64,000 nucleotides of DNA from JBFFMO01 sp041390025 (lineage in GTDB: Bacteria; Myxococcota_A; Bradymonadia; Bradymonadales; Bradymonadaceae), in assembly GCA_041390025.1 (NCBI GenBank), contig JAWKQR010000004.1:62001-126000 (forward strand), given 5' to 3'. The notes under the pieces were generated by a model. The model had not been told where the DNA came from. It was given only the letters and a program-made list of their open reading frames with translations, and did not search any database. Both the position numbers and the translations under genes were made by a program. The number at the start of each line of letters is the position of its first letter. Positions within the stretch are counted from its first letter, which is position 1. This document shows positions 18,610 to 28,457 of this stretch, piece by piece.

Positions 18610-21600
18610 CTAGGGCAGCTGTATCGTCGTCGCGTTGAGCGAATAAGCCGACCATGCCTCGTTGTCGACTTCGCGGTACGAGACCGCCTCGTACACAAAT
18701 CCCGGAGTGGTTCTGGCGGCGATCATCGACAGGTACAGCGGGCCGGCCAACAACGGATCGGGTCGAATGTCGGCCGGTAGGCTCGAGAAGTCCGGAAAGT
18801 CAGGGATGAGCGCGAAAGGCTGAGACCCGGGCAAAATCCATTGCCACACGGGGATGCCCGAGTCGTTTCGCAAAACGAGGTAAAACAGGTCTGGGGTGTA
18901 GGGGCCGCCGGATTCAAAACGGATGACGTTGTTGACCACCGGTGCGCCAATGGCGGGTGAAATCAAGAGCGGCACGTCGAGTAACGGTGGAATCGCGATC
19001 AACTCGCGCGTGAACGGAAACGCCTCAGTACGTGCACGCGACAGGGGGGCGCCTTGATTGGTGTACGAGCCACCAAAGGCCACAAACTTCAGGTCCGCGA
19101 TGTCTCCTTCGGGCTCAGGTTGGTTACCGACCTGGACGATGTTGCCCAAGCTCGTGCCCTGCACGGGGCTTCGGAAGACGCCCTCGAAGCCGAAGTCCCA
19201 AAAAATGTCGACCCGGTTGTTGTTTGGACCCGTGGGAGCGTAGTCCGTGTTCGTCAGCTTAAAGCTAAGCGTTTGGTCAAGCGGGATGTCGCACACGAGG
19301 TTGTGTTCAAGGCGGTCCAAATCATTGGCGTACACAAACCGCTTCACCGCCATCAGTTTCGGCGTGAAGACTTGTGTCAACGCGTTGAACTCGCCGCACA
19401 ACCCCACGACGGCCATATCCCCGATGCGGGTGTTGATTTCGTAGCGACCCTCCCCGAGCACAATGGCGTTGGGCCCAGCCGAAGGGTTGTTTCCAAACAG
19501 GGTTCGCGTGGTCGTGCCGACGATGGCAAGGTCGTAGGTGTTTTCGTCCAGCGGGTCGCTGAGCTTTCCGGTGGCTTGGATGTTCCCAAAGATGGCCGCC
19601 GAGGGGGCAACGCTCCGCCGCCCGGATTGGGTGGGGATCGAGCAAGTTTAGAAACAGCGTGATGTTTTCGGCGTCGACGGTCTGGATCGTCGCGGTCGAA
19701 TACCCCGCACGTGTGGCCGTCGTTGTTTGAGGGCCGATCACGTCCGGACCCGACAACGTGATCATGCCGTTGATGTCCGTAAAGCCTTGGTACGGTGTGT
19801 CGGCTCGTGTCGACAGCATGACAAACGCGTTCTCGAGCGGACCCCCGCCAAGTGAGTAGACGGTCACGTTGACCGCGCCATCGACTGGACCGCCCGACGC
19901 GCCGCCGAAGCGCGACGCGGGGTTGTAATAGACGTAGGTGTAGGGGGCGTCGACGGTTGTGCCTCCCGCGGTCAAGGCCACCACGGCTTCGCCTTCTGCG
20001 TGGGGCGGCGTCCGAAACGTCAAGTTGTTGCGGTCGATGCGTCGCACCTGCGTCGCCGCGAGGCCGTCGAGCGTGACGGCCAGCTCACCCTCAAAACCGC
20101 GTCCGCGCAACGCCACGAACGTGTCACCGGCGACCGAGCCGCGTACGGGGGTAAAACCCCAGATTTCAAGGGCATCCACGTAGGTGTACCCGCCCGCGAG
20201 GGTGTCTTTGAGTCCATCGCGCGTCACCACCACGTCCACGGTCCCGGCGACCCGAGCGGGGGCGACGACGACCAGTTCCGTGTCGCTCTGCGTGACAACC
20301 TCGGCCGCCACGCCGCCAAATGTGACGCTCGCGCCAACGAGGCCCGCACCAGTGATGGTGATCTGTTCGCCACCTTCAACCGTCCCCGAAGACGGCGTGA
20401 CGGCGTCGATATCGAGGTTGGGCAGATAAGCGTAGGCCGCCACGAGGCGGTTATTCTCGGTGCCGCCAATCTTAAACACCACGTCAGCAATACCCACGCC
20501 GGGCGGTGCGCTCACACGAACCAGCGTCGCCGATAGTGCCGTAATCGTGGCGTTCGCGGATGCGAATTCAAAGCTTGTCCCCACCGCGTTTAGGCCCTGA
20601 CCCAACAGGACGACCTCGTTGCCGCCTCGCTGTGGACCAAATCCGGGCTGGACGGCCGCGAGGAAGGGGGTGGTGTCGGCGGCATAAAAGTAAGCGCCCT
20701 CCAACGTGGCAGCGTCGCTTTCCGAGGCGACCGAGACATCCACGAGCCCTGCGGGTGCGCAGGAACGACCACTTGCGCCGCCTGCTGCGCGACGTTGACG
20801 GCGGTGACATTCGCCTCGATGCCGTCAAAGAAAACCCGCAGCGTTGAGTCGAAGCCGGTCCCACGTACGGTGACTGTTTGCCCACCGGCAACGGGTCCAG
20901 ACGCGGGGGCGACCTCCGTGACGCTTAACGGTGTGTAGTATTCGACCGCACGCGGCATCAGGGCGGTCGCAAAGCGAGTGGTCACCCGAACGTCCGCGAA
21001 TCCGCGGGCCCGAGGAGGCACAAGCGCGCGTAGCTTCTCTTGGGAGAGGTACGTAACACGAACGGCGGAGTCGCCCGAAAAGCTCACGGCGCTGTCGGGT
21101 TCAAAGCCCTCGCCGGTGATCTCAACTTCCACACCCCCCGTGGTCGGGACCCGATTGGGCGTGACCTCCGAGATCACCAAGCCCGTGACGTACCGAAAGC
21201 CGTCCACGATGACGCGCGACTGTCCGTCAGGCGCGAGGACCTTGACTGAGACAGGACCGGGGCCAGTTGCAGCGGGCGTTCGAACCACCAACCGACCTTG
21301 CGAGAGGGTGCTGTTGACCGGTTGCGAGCCAAAGAACACGAGCGACCCGTCTTGGAGGCCCGTGCCGTCAACGCGCACTTGCGTGCCGCCGCCCACCGGG
21401 CCGCTTGACGGGACGATTCCCAAAAGTTCAAACGGTTGCGGCTGGATGTCGGTGTCGTCGAACCCGAAGTCAAAGAGGCCAAAATCTTTGTCCGGATCCG
21501 CGTCAGGGCGACCGCTGGCGTCGGGCTGGGACGTGTCGTTGGTCCCCGCGTCGTCGGCCATGTCAAAAGATGCGTCGGTGACGTCAATAAAGTCGTTGAC

Positions 21601-21717
21601 GGTCACGCAGTCGCCGCATCCCGTCAAAACGGCAAGCAGCACGAACATCATTGCGCGGTGACGCACCATGCACCAGACTCGGTCGGACCATCCACGCGCG
21701 AGATTTTTCACAAACAC
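18610..21717 (-). CDS. IPT/TIG-repeat lipoprotein, paralogue 1 (frameshifted)
   Basis: A lipoprotein signal ends in VLTGC. An Asp-rich linker containing DFGLFDFG follows, then six IPT/TIG immunoglobulin-like repeats (for example VPSSGPVGGGTQVRVDGTG and VTPSSGTVEGGEQITITGAG). Next comes a carboxypeptidase-regulatory-like domain (ENAFVMLSTRADTPYQG) and a C-terminal beta-rich domain. The reading is split into 20590-21717, 19322-20743 and 18610-19461. Comparison with the neighbouring paralogue places the shifts at about 20753 (one C missing, minus strand) and about 19633 (one extra C), both in short C runs. The start is GTG 21717, two bases after the upstream paralogue's stop; an ATG at 21669 just before the signal core is a good alternative. 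Such TIG lipoproteins are probably surface adhesins or scaffolds. Confidence 0.82.
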
Positions 21718-21718
21718 C

Positions 21719-24700
21719 TCAGAACGAGATCAACTGAACGTTCGCAGCAAATGCTTCCCACCGTGCGCTGTCGAGATTCCCGTAAGACACCGTCGCGTAA
21801 GAAAACCCGGGTTCACGCACCGCAAAGATCTGTAGAATGTACGTACCAAGCGGGTAAGGCGACGGCCGGTCCTCGGGCGGGAGGTTTGCGAATGACGGGA
21901 AGTCCGGTAATCGGAAGCTCGTCTGGTTCCCGGGCAAGAAAATGTCCCAGATTGGCGTCTGCTGGAAGTCCACGATGCGCACGTAGAAGAAGCTTGGGAC
22001 GTTGGTCGAGTTCATCGTGAACTGGAACAATCGGTTCGTGGGGACGTTGCCGTTGACGGGGCTCGTCAGCACCGGCACGCCGAGCAACGGCGGAAGCTGG
22101 ATGATGCCGTTGACGTTGCGAACATTGCGTTTGTAGACCGTCGAGAACGGGACGCCCACGAACTCGGTCGTCGCGCCGCCGATAATCAGATACGAGATGT
22201 CAGCCAGCACACCGGCGAGGCGCGGTTGGTGCATCGCCTGAATGATGTCCGACGTACCCGACGCGATGTCGTAGCCTCCGTACACTCCCTCAAACCCGAA
22301 ATCGAGGTACGGCGTGACTTGGTTGATGTCGGGTCCGTTTGCGGCGAGTGGTGATTGGTCGAGCTTAAACGTCAGCTTGGTTTCAAGCGGGATATCGAGA
22401 TCGATGTCCACCGTCTGCACTTGCTGGTCTGCGGCAACCAAGAAGCGTGCGACGCCCATGCGCAGCGGCGTAAAGACGCCTGTCGCGTTGTCAAAAATGC
22501 CGCCTACCGCGACCAGCGCGACGTCGCCCACACGTGAATTCAACGTGTAGTTCCCGTCCGCGTAGACGGTATTTCCAGCGCCGGGATCGGGATTGTCCGT
22601 ATCCGGGTCGGTTTGCGTCGTTTGAACGTACGCCATCTGGAACTGCGTCGGGCCGGGCTCGGCGAGCTTGTCCAATCCCGTGATGCGCCCATTAAAGAAC
22701 GCGATGGGGGTCGGAGGAGGATTGCCCGATCCGGGGGTTGGCGGAGGTGACAGGAACAGGGTCACGTTTTCGGCGTCGACCTTCTGGATGCTTGCTGCGG
22801 AATACCCCGAAGCGACGGCCGTGATGGTCTGTTCGCCGTAAACGTCGGGTCCAGAAAGCGTGACCATCCCGTTGATGTCCGTGACGCCTTGGTAGGGTGT
22901 GTTCGCGTTGGTCGAAAGCATCACGAACGCGTTTTCGATGGGCGCGCCGCCCATCTCGTACACGGTGACGTTGACAGAGCCTTGGATTGGCCCGCCCCAC
23001 GCGCCACCGAGGCGTGCGCCAGGGTTGTAGTACGTGAACACCGACGGCGCGGTGACTTCCTCTTGCCCCCGTGCGACCTTGACGATGGCGATCCCTGCGG
23101 GGTGTGGCGGTGTTCGCACGGCGAGTGTCTGAGCATCCAAGACCTGCACGTCTGCAGCGCCTACCCCATCAAAGGTCACATCGACGTTTCCGACGAAGCC
23201 ACGCCCCGTCATCACCACATAGGTGTTGCCGGCAATCGAACCGCGAATCGGGGTGAGGCTGTACACGTCAAGCGGCTCAGTGAACGTGAAGGCGTCTTTG
23301 AAGCGGGCCTCGATGTCGCCGCGTTTGACGCGAACATCGACAACGCCGGCGGAATGCGAGGGCGCAATGGCTTCGATCGTCTGATCGTCGATCACGCGAT
23401 ACGTCGCCGGCACGAGCCCGAAGAATACACTCGATGCGGACGTGAAGCCCTCGCCGACGATGGTCACCGTTGCTCCGCCAGTTGTGGCGTCCGTGTTGGG
23501 TGAAACCGAGTCGATCCACAGGTTGTTGACGTATTCAAAACCCGACAACGTGCTGTTCTTTGTCCCTGCGGATGCGTAGATATCGACGATTCCGGGTGCA
23601 TGCGCCGGCACTTGAATGGTCACATGGCCGGGGCCACTCTCGACGATCGTCGCAGGAAGCCCATCGACCTCGATCGCCAAGTTGGCGGCATCGAGCCCGG
23701 CGCCCAACAGTGTGACCTCGGATCCACCGATGGCGGGGGCTTGGGCGGGTTGCGCTGATGTGATCGCGAACGCGCCCGAGGCTGCATAATAGAACGCGTC
23801 CTCGACGATCACGGCGTCGGACGCGGTCTCAAGCCTGACGTTGACGAGGCCCGCGGGGTGCGCCGGCACGAGGACGACGGCGGAGGTGCCCGTCGGGTCG
23901 ACCGACTGCACCGTCGCCGCAACACCGTCAAACTCGACGACCATCGCGGCGTCAAAGCCGGTGCCCGTTAGCGTGACCGGTAGGCCGCCCGCGACATCGG
24001 CTGTGGCCGGGCGGATGTTATCGAGCGAGAGCGTGTCGTAGTAGGCAATCCCTGCTGGATAGAGCGCGGTGGCGTCGCGGTTGGTCGCGCGCACGGCGGC
24101 TTGGCCGCGTGGGTTGGGTGGGGTGATCACCCGCATTGTGGTGGGGGACACGACGGTGTGTCGCAGCCCCGTGATACCCCCAAAACTCACACGCGTCTGC
24201 GCATCAAAGCCTGTGCCGGTCACGGTGACCTCGACGCCACCCACGCTCGGAACTTGGCTCGGAGTCACGTTGTCGACCGTGAGCGATGCGACGTACTCGA
24301 ACCCACCCTCAAGGACGAATTCACCCGAGGTTGGATCGAGGCCTTTGACGTTGACCGGTCCGATGCCCTGACCCACAGGGGTTTGGCCGACCAAACGGCC
24401 CTCGACCAAGCGCACGTCGGCTTGGCGCGACCCAAAATAGACAAGGGTTTGCTCGGTAAATCCCGTGCCCTCGATCACAAACTGTGTTCCACCTGTGATG
24501 GGCCCGCGCGGGGGCAGTAGCGTGTCAAACGTCAGCGGCCCAAGCGCCATATCGCCGCCGAAATCGAAGTTGCCGAAATCGAACAGGCCAAAGTCTTCTT
24601 CGCCACCTTGATCGGGAGTCGTTGTCGCATCGTCTTCGACCTGCGTGTCGTTGCCGGCGTCAAGGCTTCCGATATCGGGCAGCGTGTTGTTCGCATCGCT

Positions 24701-24784
24701 CCCGGGGTCCGAGACGTCCGAGCCGCAGGCGAACGAAGTTAGAAGGAGCCCGATCAACACGGTATGCCATACGTATCGCAACAT
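21719..24784 (-). CDS. IPT/TIG-repeat lipoprotein, paralogue 2 (1021 aa, intact)
   Basis: The signal MLRYVWHTVLIGLLL ends in a lipobox (TSFAC, Cys20). An Asn/Asp/Thr-rich spacer with DFGLFDFGNFDFGG leads to six consecutive IPT/TIG domains (about residues 85-590), each opening with the strand-turn pattern P...GG..V.I.GTGF. A carboxypeptidase-regulatory-like domain (about 605-690; VNVTVYEMGGAPIENAFVML) and a Pro/Gly linker follow. The final beta-rich domain of about 300 residues has a C-terminal end closely matching that of paralogue 1. It is probably anchored in the outer membrane with a rod of Ig-like domains projecting outward. Paralogue 1 starts two bases after its stop, so the pair forms a tandem-duplicated operon. 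Confidence 0.88.
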   Translation of the reverse strand: MLRYVWHTVLIGLLLTSFACGSDVSDPGSDANNTLPDIGSLDAGNDTQVEDDATTTPDQGGEEDFGLFDFGNFDFGGDMALGPLTFDTLLPPRGPITGGTQFVIEGTGFTEQTLVYFGSRQADVRLVEGRLVGQTPVGQGIGPVNVKGLDPTSGEFVLEGGFEYVASLTVDNVTPSQVPSVGGVEVTVTGTGFDAQTRVSFGGITGLRHTVVSPTTMRVITPPNPRGQAAVRATNRDATALYPAGIAYYDTLSLDNIRPATADVAGGLPVTLTGTGFDAAMVVEFDGVAATVQSVDPTGTSAVVLVPAHPAGLVNVRLETASDAVIVEDAFYYAASGAFAITSAQPAQAPAIGGSEVTLLGAGLDAANLAIEVDGLPATIVESGPGHVTIQVPAHAPGIVDIYASAGTKNSTLSGFEYVNNLWIDSVSPNTDATTGGATVTIVGEGFTSASSVFFGLVPATYRVIDDQTIEAIAPSHSAGVVDVRVKRGDIEARFKDAFTFTEPLDVYSLTPIRGSIAGNTYVVMTGRGFVGNVDVTFDGVGAADVQVLDAQTLAVRTPPHPAGIAIVKVARGQEEVTAPSVFTYYNPGARLGGAWGGPIQGSVNVTVYEMGGAPIENAFVMLSTNANTPYQGVTDINGMVTLSGPDVYGEQTITAVASGYSAASIQKVDAENVTLFLSPPPTPGSGNPPPTPIAFFNGRITGLDKLAEPGPTQFQMAYVQTTQTDPDTDNPDPGAGNTVYADGNYTLNSRVGDVALVAVGGIFDNATGVFTPLRMGVARFLVAADQQVQTVDIDLDIPLETKLTFKLDQSPLAANGPDINQVTPYLDFGFEGVYGGYDIASGTSDIIQAMHQPRLAGVLADISYLIIGGATTEFVGVPFSTVYKRNVRNVNGIIQLPPLLGVPVLTSPVNGNVPTNRLFQFTMNSTNVPSFFYVRIVDFQQTPIWDIFLPGNQTSFRLPDFPSFANLPPEDRPSPYPLGTYILQIFAVREPGFSYATVSYGNLDSARWEAFAANVQLISF

Positions 24785-24887
24785 TCATTTCCCTTGCTTT
24801 GCGCAACTTATGCTGGCGCCAAGTCGCAGCAGTATACGGGGCGTCTTGCCGGGATTCAAACCCGCGTTTTTGAAGTGCGCCGGTAGG

Positions 24888-26126
24888 TTAGACGCGCCGA
24901 CCGTCTAGGAAGGTTCGGTCGGAGTGCGCTTCGTAATAATCGACCAAAACCTGAAGGTAGGTCGAAAGATGCGGGCATTTGATGCCGGCCCCCTGAAGGT
25001 GCCGTGCCAAGTTGGCTGTGTCGTAGCGTGCGTCGTGGGTAAAGTAGCCCAGAATCTGCCTCGGCACACCAAGTGTCCGCTCAAGCGTGTCGCTCTTCAT
25101 GGCTCGCTCGGCCAAGCCGGGTGGGATCATCCCCACCGCGGCCGGTTTGCCAAGGAAACGCAGACCGAGCGCGACGATGTCGCGCGCGCGCATCGGATTG
25201 GCATCGGCGACCTGAAACACCTGACCTTCCGTGCCGTCCAAAAGCCCCAAGTACGCGATCGAGGCCGCCGCGAAGTCGACTGGAATGATGTTTACGACCG
25301 TCTCGCCGCGGCCGATGTTCACAAACGGCAGCCACTTCGGCATCCGTTTGATGATCTTCAGCAGGTAGTAAGGACCGTCGTACTTGTCGGTCTCACCGGT
25401 GCGCGAGTGACCCACCACGATCGACGGTCGAAAAATGGTCACGGGCAGCGTGCCCATGCGCCGCTGCACCTCCATTTCGGCCCAAAACTTGGTGGATTCG
25501 TAGTGATTGTGATGGGCTTGCCCTTCGTCGAGCTCGTCTTCGCGAATGCGGCCTGTGCGCTTGCCGCTGACAAAACAGGTCGACACGTAGTTCAGTCGCC
25601 GTAATCGGCTGCACGCCTCACAGAAGTCAAGGACATGCGCGGTGCCGCGGACATTGACCCGGTAGGCGATCTCCTCGGGGACGGCCAGGTCGTACAGCGC
25701 GGCAAGATGCCAGACATGGGTGATGTCCGCACGCAACGCATCGAAGGTACTCTCTTCGAAGCCCAGCATGGGTTTGGTGATGTCGCCGTGGTGAATCTCC
25801 AGGCGCCCGGTGAATGCCGGCCGTTCGCGGCGCAAGCGCTCGATGCGCTTGCGTGCCTCGGCATCAAAGCGCGCCTCGATGACGAAGTGGTAATCGGCCG
25901 AGGGGTCGCGATCCAGCAGCTCAAGCATCAAGTGGGTGGCCAAGAAACCGGGGAATCCGGTGACCAACGAGGCGTTCGTGGCCTTCGCCACAGGGTTTGG
26001 CGTTTTGCCCTTTGACGCTTTTGCCGCGGTTTTTTTAGGAGTGGCCGCTTCTTTGGTTTTGCTTGGAGCCTTTTTGGCTTTTGTCGCAGGTTTTTCGTCG
26101 GCGCTTTTTTTGGGGCGAGTTGCCAT
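24888..26126 (-). CDS. Extended SDR / fatty acyl-CoA reductase-like protein with histone-H1-like tail
   Basis: Residues 1-52 are almost only Lys, Ala, Pro and Thr (KKAPSKTKEAATPKKTAAK), like the H1/AlgP-type nucleic-acid-binding tails known in deltaproteobacteria. From about residue 53 a Rossmann fold begins with TGFPGFLATHL. It continues with HVWHLAALYDL, the catalytic YESTK (Y-x3-K at about 206-210) and FRPSIVVGHS, the pattern of NAD-binding_4 (male-sterility / fatty acyl-CoA reductase-like) extended SDRs. The likely reaction is NAD(P)H-dependent reduction or epimerisation of a thioester or sugar-linked substrate; the substrate is not deducible. No carrier protein or thioesterase neighbour was seen. 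Divergent from the M61 protease. Confidence 0.85.
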   Translation of the reverse strand: MATRPKKSADEKPATKAKKAPSKTKEAATPKKTAAKASKGKTPNPVAKATNASLVTGFPGFLATHLMLELLDRDPSADYHFVIEARFDAEARKRIERLRRERPAFTGRLEIHHGDITKPMLGFEESTFDALRADITHVWHLAALYDLAVPEEIAYRVNVRGTAHVLDFCEACSRLRRLNYVSTCFVSGKRTGRIREDELDEGQAHHNHYESTKFWAEMEVQRRMGTLPVTIFRPSIVVGHSRTGETDKYDGPYYLLKIIKRMPKWLPFVNIGRGETVVNIIPVDFAAASIAYLGLLDGTEGQVFQVADANPMRARDIVALGLRFLGKPAAVGMIPPGLAERAMKSDTLERTLGVPRQILGYFTHDARYDTANLARHLQGAGIKCPHLSTYLQVLVDYYEAHSDRTFLDGRRV

Positions 26127-26235
26127 GGCACACCTCTGGTCGGTGACCGGTTATGCCCGCGCCCGCGCGCACCTGTCAACGCTTGGCGCGATGACGCGGG
26201 GCTGATACCGTGCCCGAGCTAAACACGGAGTGAAA

Positions 26236-28014
26236 ATGACCCCCGTACGATTTCGCGTCATCATCGCCGAACCCGAAAAACACCGTATCCGCGTTGAGGC
26301 CATATTCCACGGCGTCGGCGACCAATCATCGGTTTCGTTGAACCTGCCTGTGTGGACGCCGGGAAGCTACCTTGTGCGCGAATACGCTCAGTTTCTGACC
26401 AAAGTTCAGGCGACCGGTGACGACGGCAGGTTGCGGCATATCCGCAAAACCTCAAAGGCGAGCTGGGACGTGGACTGCCGTGACACAAACTCCATTCATC
26501 TCACCTACGAAGTGTACGGTCACGACCTGGGGGTTCGAAACAACCACATCGACGAGACGCACGCGTTTTTGACCCCTACGGCGGTGTTCTTGTACCCGGA
26601 AGGTCGCCTGTCGGACGCCGTGGAAGTTGAGATTGTCGCGCCCGAGACCTGGATGGTGTTCACCCAGCTTGAGCGCCCTATGGATGCGCATGCGTTCTTC
26701 TCGGCCGTCGACTTCGACGAGCTCTACGACTCACCGATCGAGGTGGGCCCTCACCCGAGCTTCGAATTCGAGGCGTGTGGCGCCAAACACACAGTCGTCT
26801 TTTGGGGGACCGGCAACTACGATGTCGAGCGTCTGACCCGAGACATGCCGCCTATCGTTGAGGCCAACGCGGCCGTGTTTGGCGGAAAAGTCCCCTACGA
26901 AAAGTACCTGACGATCGTCCTGCTGACCGAGGACCAGTTTGGTGGTCTGGAGCACCGCCGCTCGACGGCGTTGATGTTCCCGCGGCACGAGTTTTCGTCT
27001 GAAAAGGGGAGCCTCGACCTGCCGATCACGGACGACAATTACATTGGATTTCTTGCGCTGTTCGCGCACGAACACTTTCACACATGGCACGTCAAGCGCA
27101 TCCGGCCCGAGGCGTTGGGCCCATTTGATTACCAGCGCGAGAACTACACCCGCGACATCTGGACGATCGAAGGCATCACGAACTACTACAACGACCTGAC
27201 GTTGCTGCGCGCTGGGCGCATCGACGCCGCCAAGTTCCTTGCGCTCTTGGCGGGCCACATCAAGAAGTTGGATGCCGTGCCGGGTCGGCTGGCGCAATCG
27301 CTCGAAGAATCGAGCTACGACGCGTGGATACGCCTGTATCGCCCGCACGAGAACAACCTCAACTCCACCGTGTCTTATTACCTCAAGGGGCACATCGTGG
27401 CGGCGTTGCTCGACGTGCATCTGCGCTCGGAAACCGATGGCGCCAAGGGTCTCGACGATGTGATGCGCTACCTGTGGCAGCATCACTCGAAGGAACGCGG
27501 TTATCCGGAAGCGAGGTTCGATGAGTTTGTCTTCGAATCCACCGGCATCGATGTCACGAACTATTTCGACAAATGGGTCCGCCGCGCCGAGGAGCTCGAA
27601 TTCGACGAAGTGTTTGAAGGTGTAGGCGTGCGCTTGGAGCGCACGGCTGGTGACGATCCCAAACCTTGGTTGGGCGTGAGCACTAAGACCGAAAAAGGTC
27701 GACTGGTGGTCTCAGCAGTGCGCGACGATGGCCCGGCGAGCGGAAAATTGTCTCCGAAGGACGAAATCGTCGCCATCAATGGTTTCCGAGTGCTGCCCGC
27801 GAGCCTCAACGAGCTCGTCAGGGTCGTGGGCATCGGGAACACGGCACGGTTTCACGTGTTTCGCCACGGTGTGCTGACCCAAACGGAAGTGACTCCGGCC
27901 CATGAGCCGCCATCAAAATACGCGTTTGTGGGTATCGATGACCCTGCGGACGACGTTCTAGCATCGCGCCGAGCTTGGCTTGGGACCACGGAATTGAAGG
28001 AGAGCAAATCTTGA
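26236..28014 (+). CDS. M61 family glycyl aminopeptidase with PDZ domain
   Basis: The N-terminal beta domain begins RFRVIIAEPEKHRIRVEA. The gluzincin motif HEHFH lies at about residues 278-282, with a downstream TIEGITNYYND helix supplying the third zinc ligand. A PDZ domain sits near 478-555 (PWLGVSTKTEKG and SGKLSPKDEIVAINGFRV). This is the architecture of M61 aminopeptidases, which remove N-terminal glycine or alanine. The ATG at 26236 has CGGAG (26225-26229) at good spacing; a GTG at 26230 touches that site and is less likely. It has no signal peptide, so it is cytosolic. Its last bases overlap the start of the CcmH-like gene. Confidence 0.93.
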   Translation: MTPVRFRVIIAEPEKHRIRVEAIFHGVGDQSSVSLNLPVWTPGSYLVREYAQFLTKVQATGDDGRLRHIRKTSKASWDVDCRDTNSIHLTYEVYGHDLGVRNNHIDETHAFLTPTAVFLYPEGRLSDAVEVEIVAPETWMVFTQLERPMDAHAFFSAVDFDELYDSPIEVGPHPSFEFEACGAKHTVVFWGTGNYDVERLTRDMPPIVEANAAVFGGKVPYEKYLTIVLLTEDQFGGLEHRRSTALMFPRHEFSSEKGSLDLPITDDNYIGFLALFAHEHFHTWHVKRIRPEALGPFDYQRENYTRDIWTIEGITNYYNDLTLLRAGRIDAAKFLALLAGHIKKLDAVPGRLAQSLEESSYDAWIRLYRPHENNLNSTVSYYLKGHIVAALLDVHLRSETDGAKGLDDVMRYLWQHHSKERGYPEARFDEFVFESTGIDVTNYFDKWVRRAEELEFDEVFEGVGVRLERTAGDDPKPWLGVSTKTEKGRLVVSAVRDDGPASGKLSPKDEIVAINGFRVLPASLNELVRVVGIGNTARFHVFRHGVLTQTEVTPAHEPPSKYAFVGIDDPADDVLASRRAWLGTTELKESKS

Positions 28015-28457
28015 AGAGTGTGATCGTAATGGTGTTGCTCGTGTCGCTTCCAGCTTGGGCTGTGGATGAAGGGCACGTGTCGCGCGTGACTCACGAAGTC
28101 TCGAACGAGATTTACAGTCCGTTTTGTCCCGGAAAAACCTTGGCGATGTGCCCATCCCCAAACGCCGCCGAGGTTCGGATGCAAATCCAGAACATGGCGA
28201 TGCAAGGGATGGACGAACAGCAGATCAAAGAAAACGTCATTCGACAGTACGGCGAAGAGTTCCGGCTGGTGGACCCGCCGTTGCTCGACAACGTTGGATT
28301 GCTCGGGGCTTTGCTGGTTGGGATGTTCGGCGCAGGGTCGATGGTGTGGTTGTGGTCGCAGCGCCGTAAAGGGGATGCCGCGGAATCCGCAGAACCCAAA
28401 GAAAAGCCCGTCGACAACGACTACGTCGACGAGCTGCGCGAGGAATACAGGTCCTAG
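28011..28457 (+). CDS. CcmH-like cytochrome c maturation protein (148 aa)
   Basis: Start TTG 28011 overlaps the M61 stop (TTGA) and has AAGGAGA at 27997-28003. A signal-like hydrophobic N-terminus (LLVSLPAWA) precedes the segment SPFCPGKTLAMCPS, in which Cys39 and Cys47 stand where CcmH/CycL carries its LRCxxC motif. The wider FCPGxTLxxCPS spacing occurs in deltaproteobacterial CcmH-like proteins. One membrane helix at about 88-108 and a charged tail follow. It may reduce apocytochrome thiols before haem attachment, but no other ccm genes are in the window, so it may be a stray paralogue. Confidence 0.75.
   Translation: MKSVIVMVLLVSLPAWAVDEGHVSRVTHEVSNEIYSPFCPGKTLAMCPSPNAAEVRMQIQNMAMQGMDEQQIKENVIRQYGEEFRLVDPPLLDNVGLLGALLVGMFGAGSMVWLWSQRRKGDAAESAEPKEKPVDNDYVDELREEYRS

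Noticed and set aside
24820..24890. T-arm-like sequence suggesting a tRNA on the minus strand
   Set aside because: CGGGTTTGAATCCCG resembles a T-arm, but the T-loop is not canonical, no full cloverleaf folds and the spacer is only about 100 bp.
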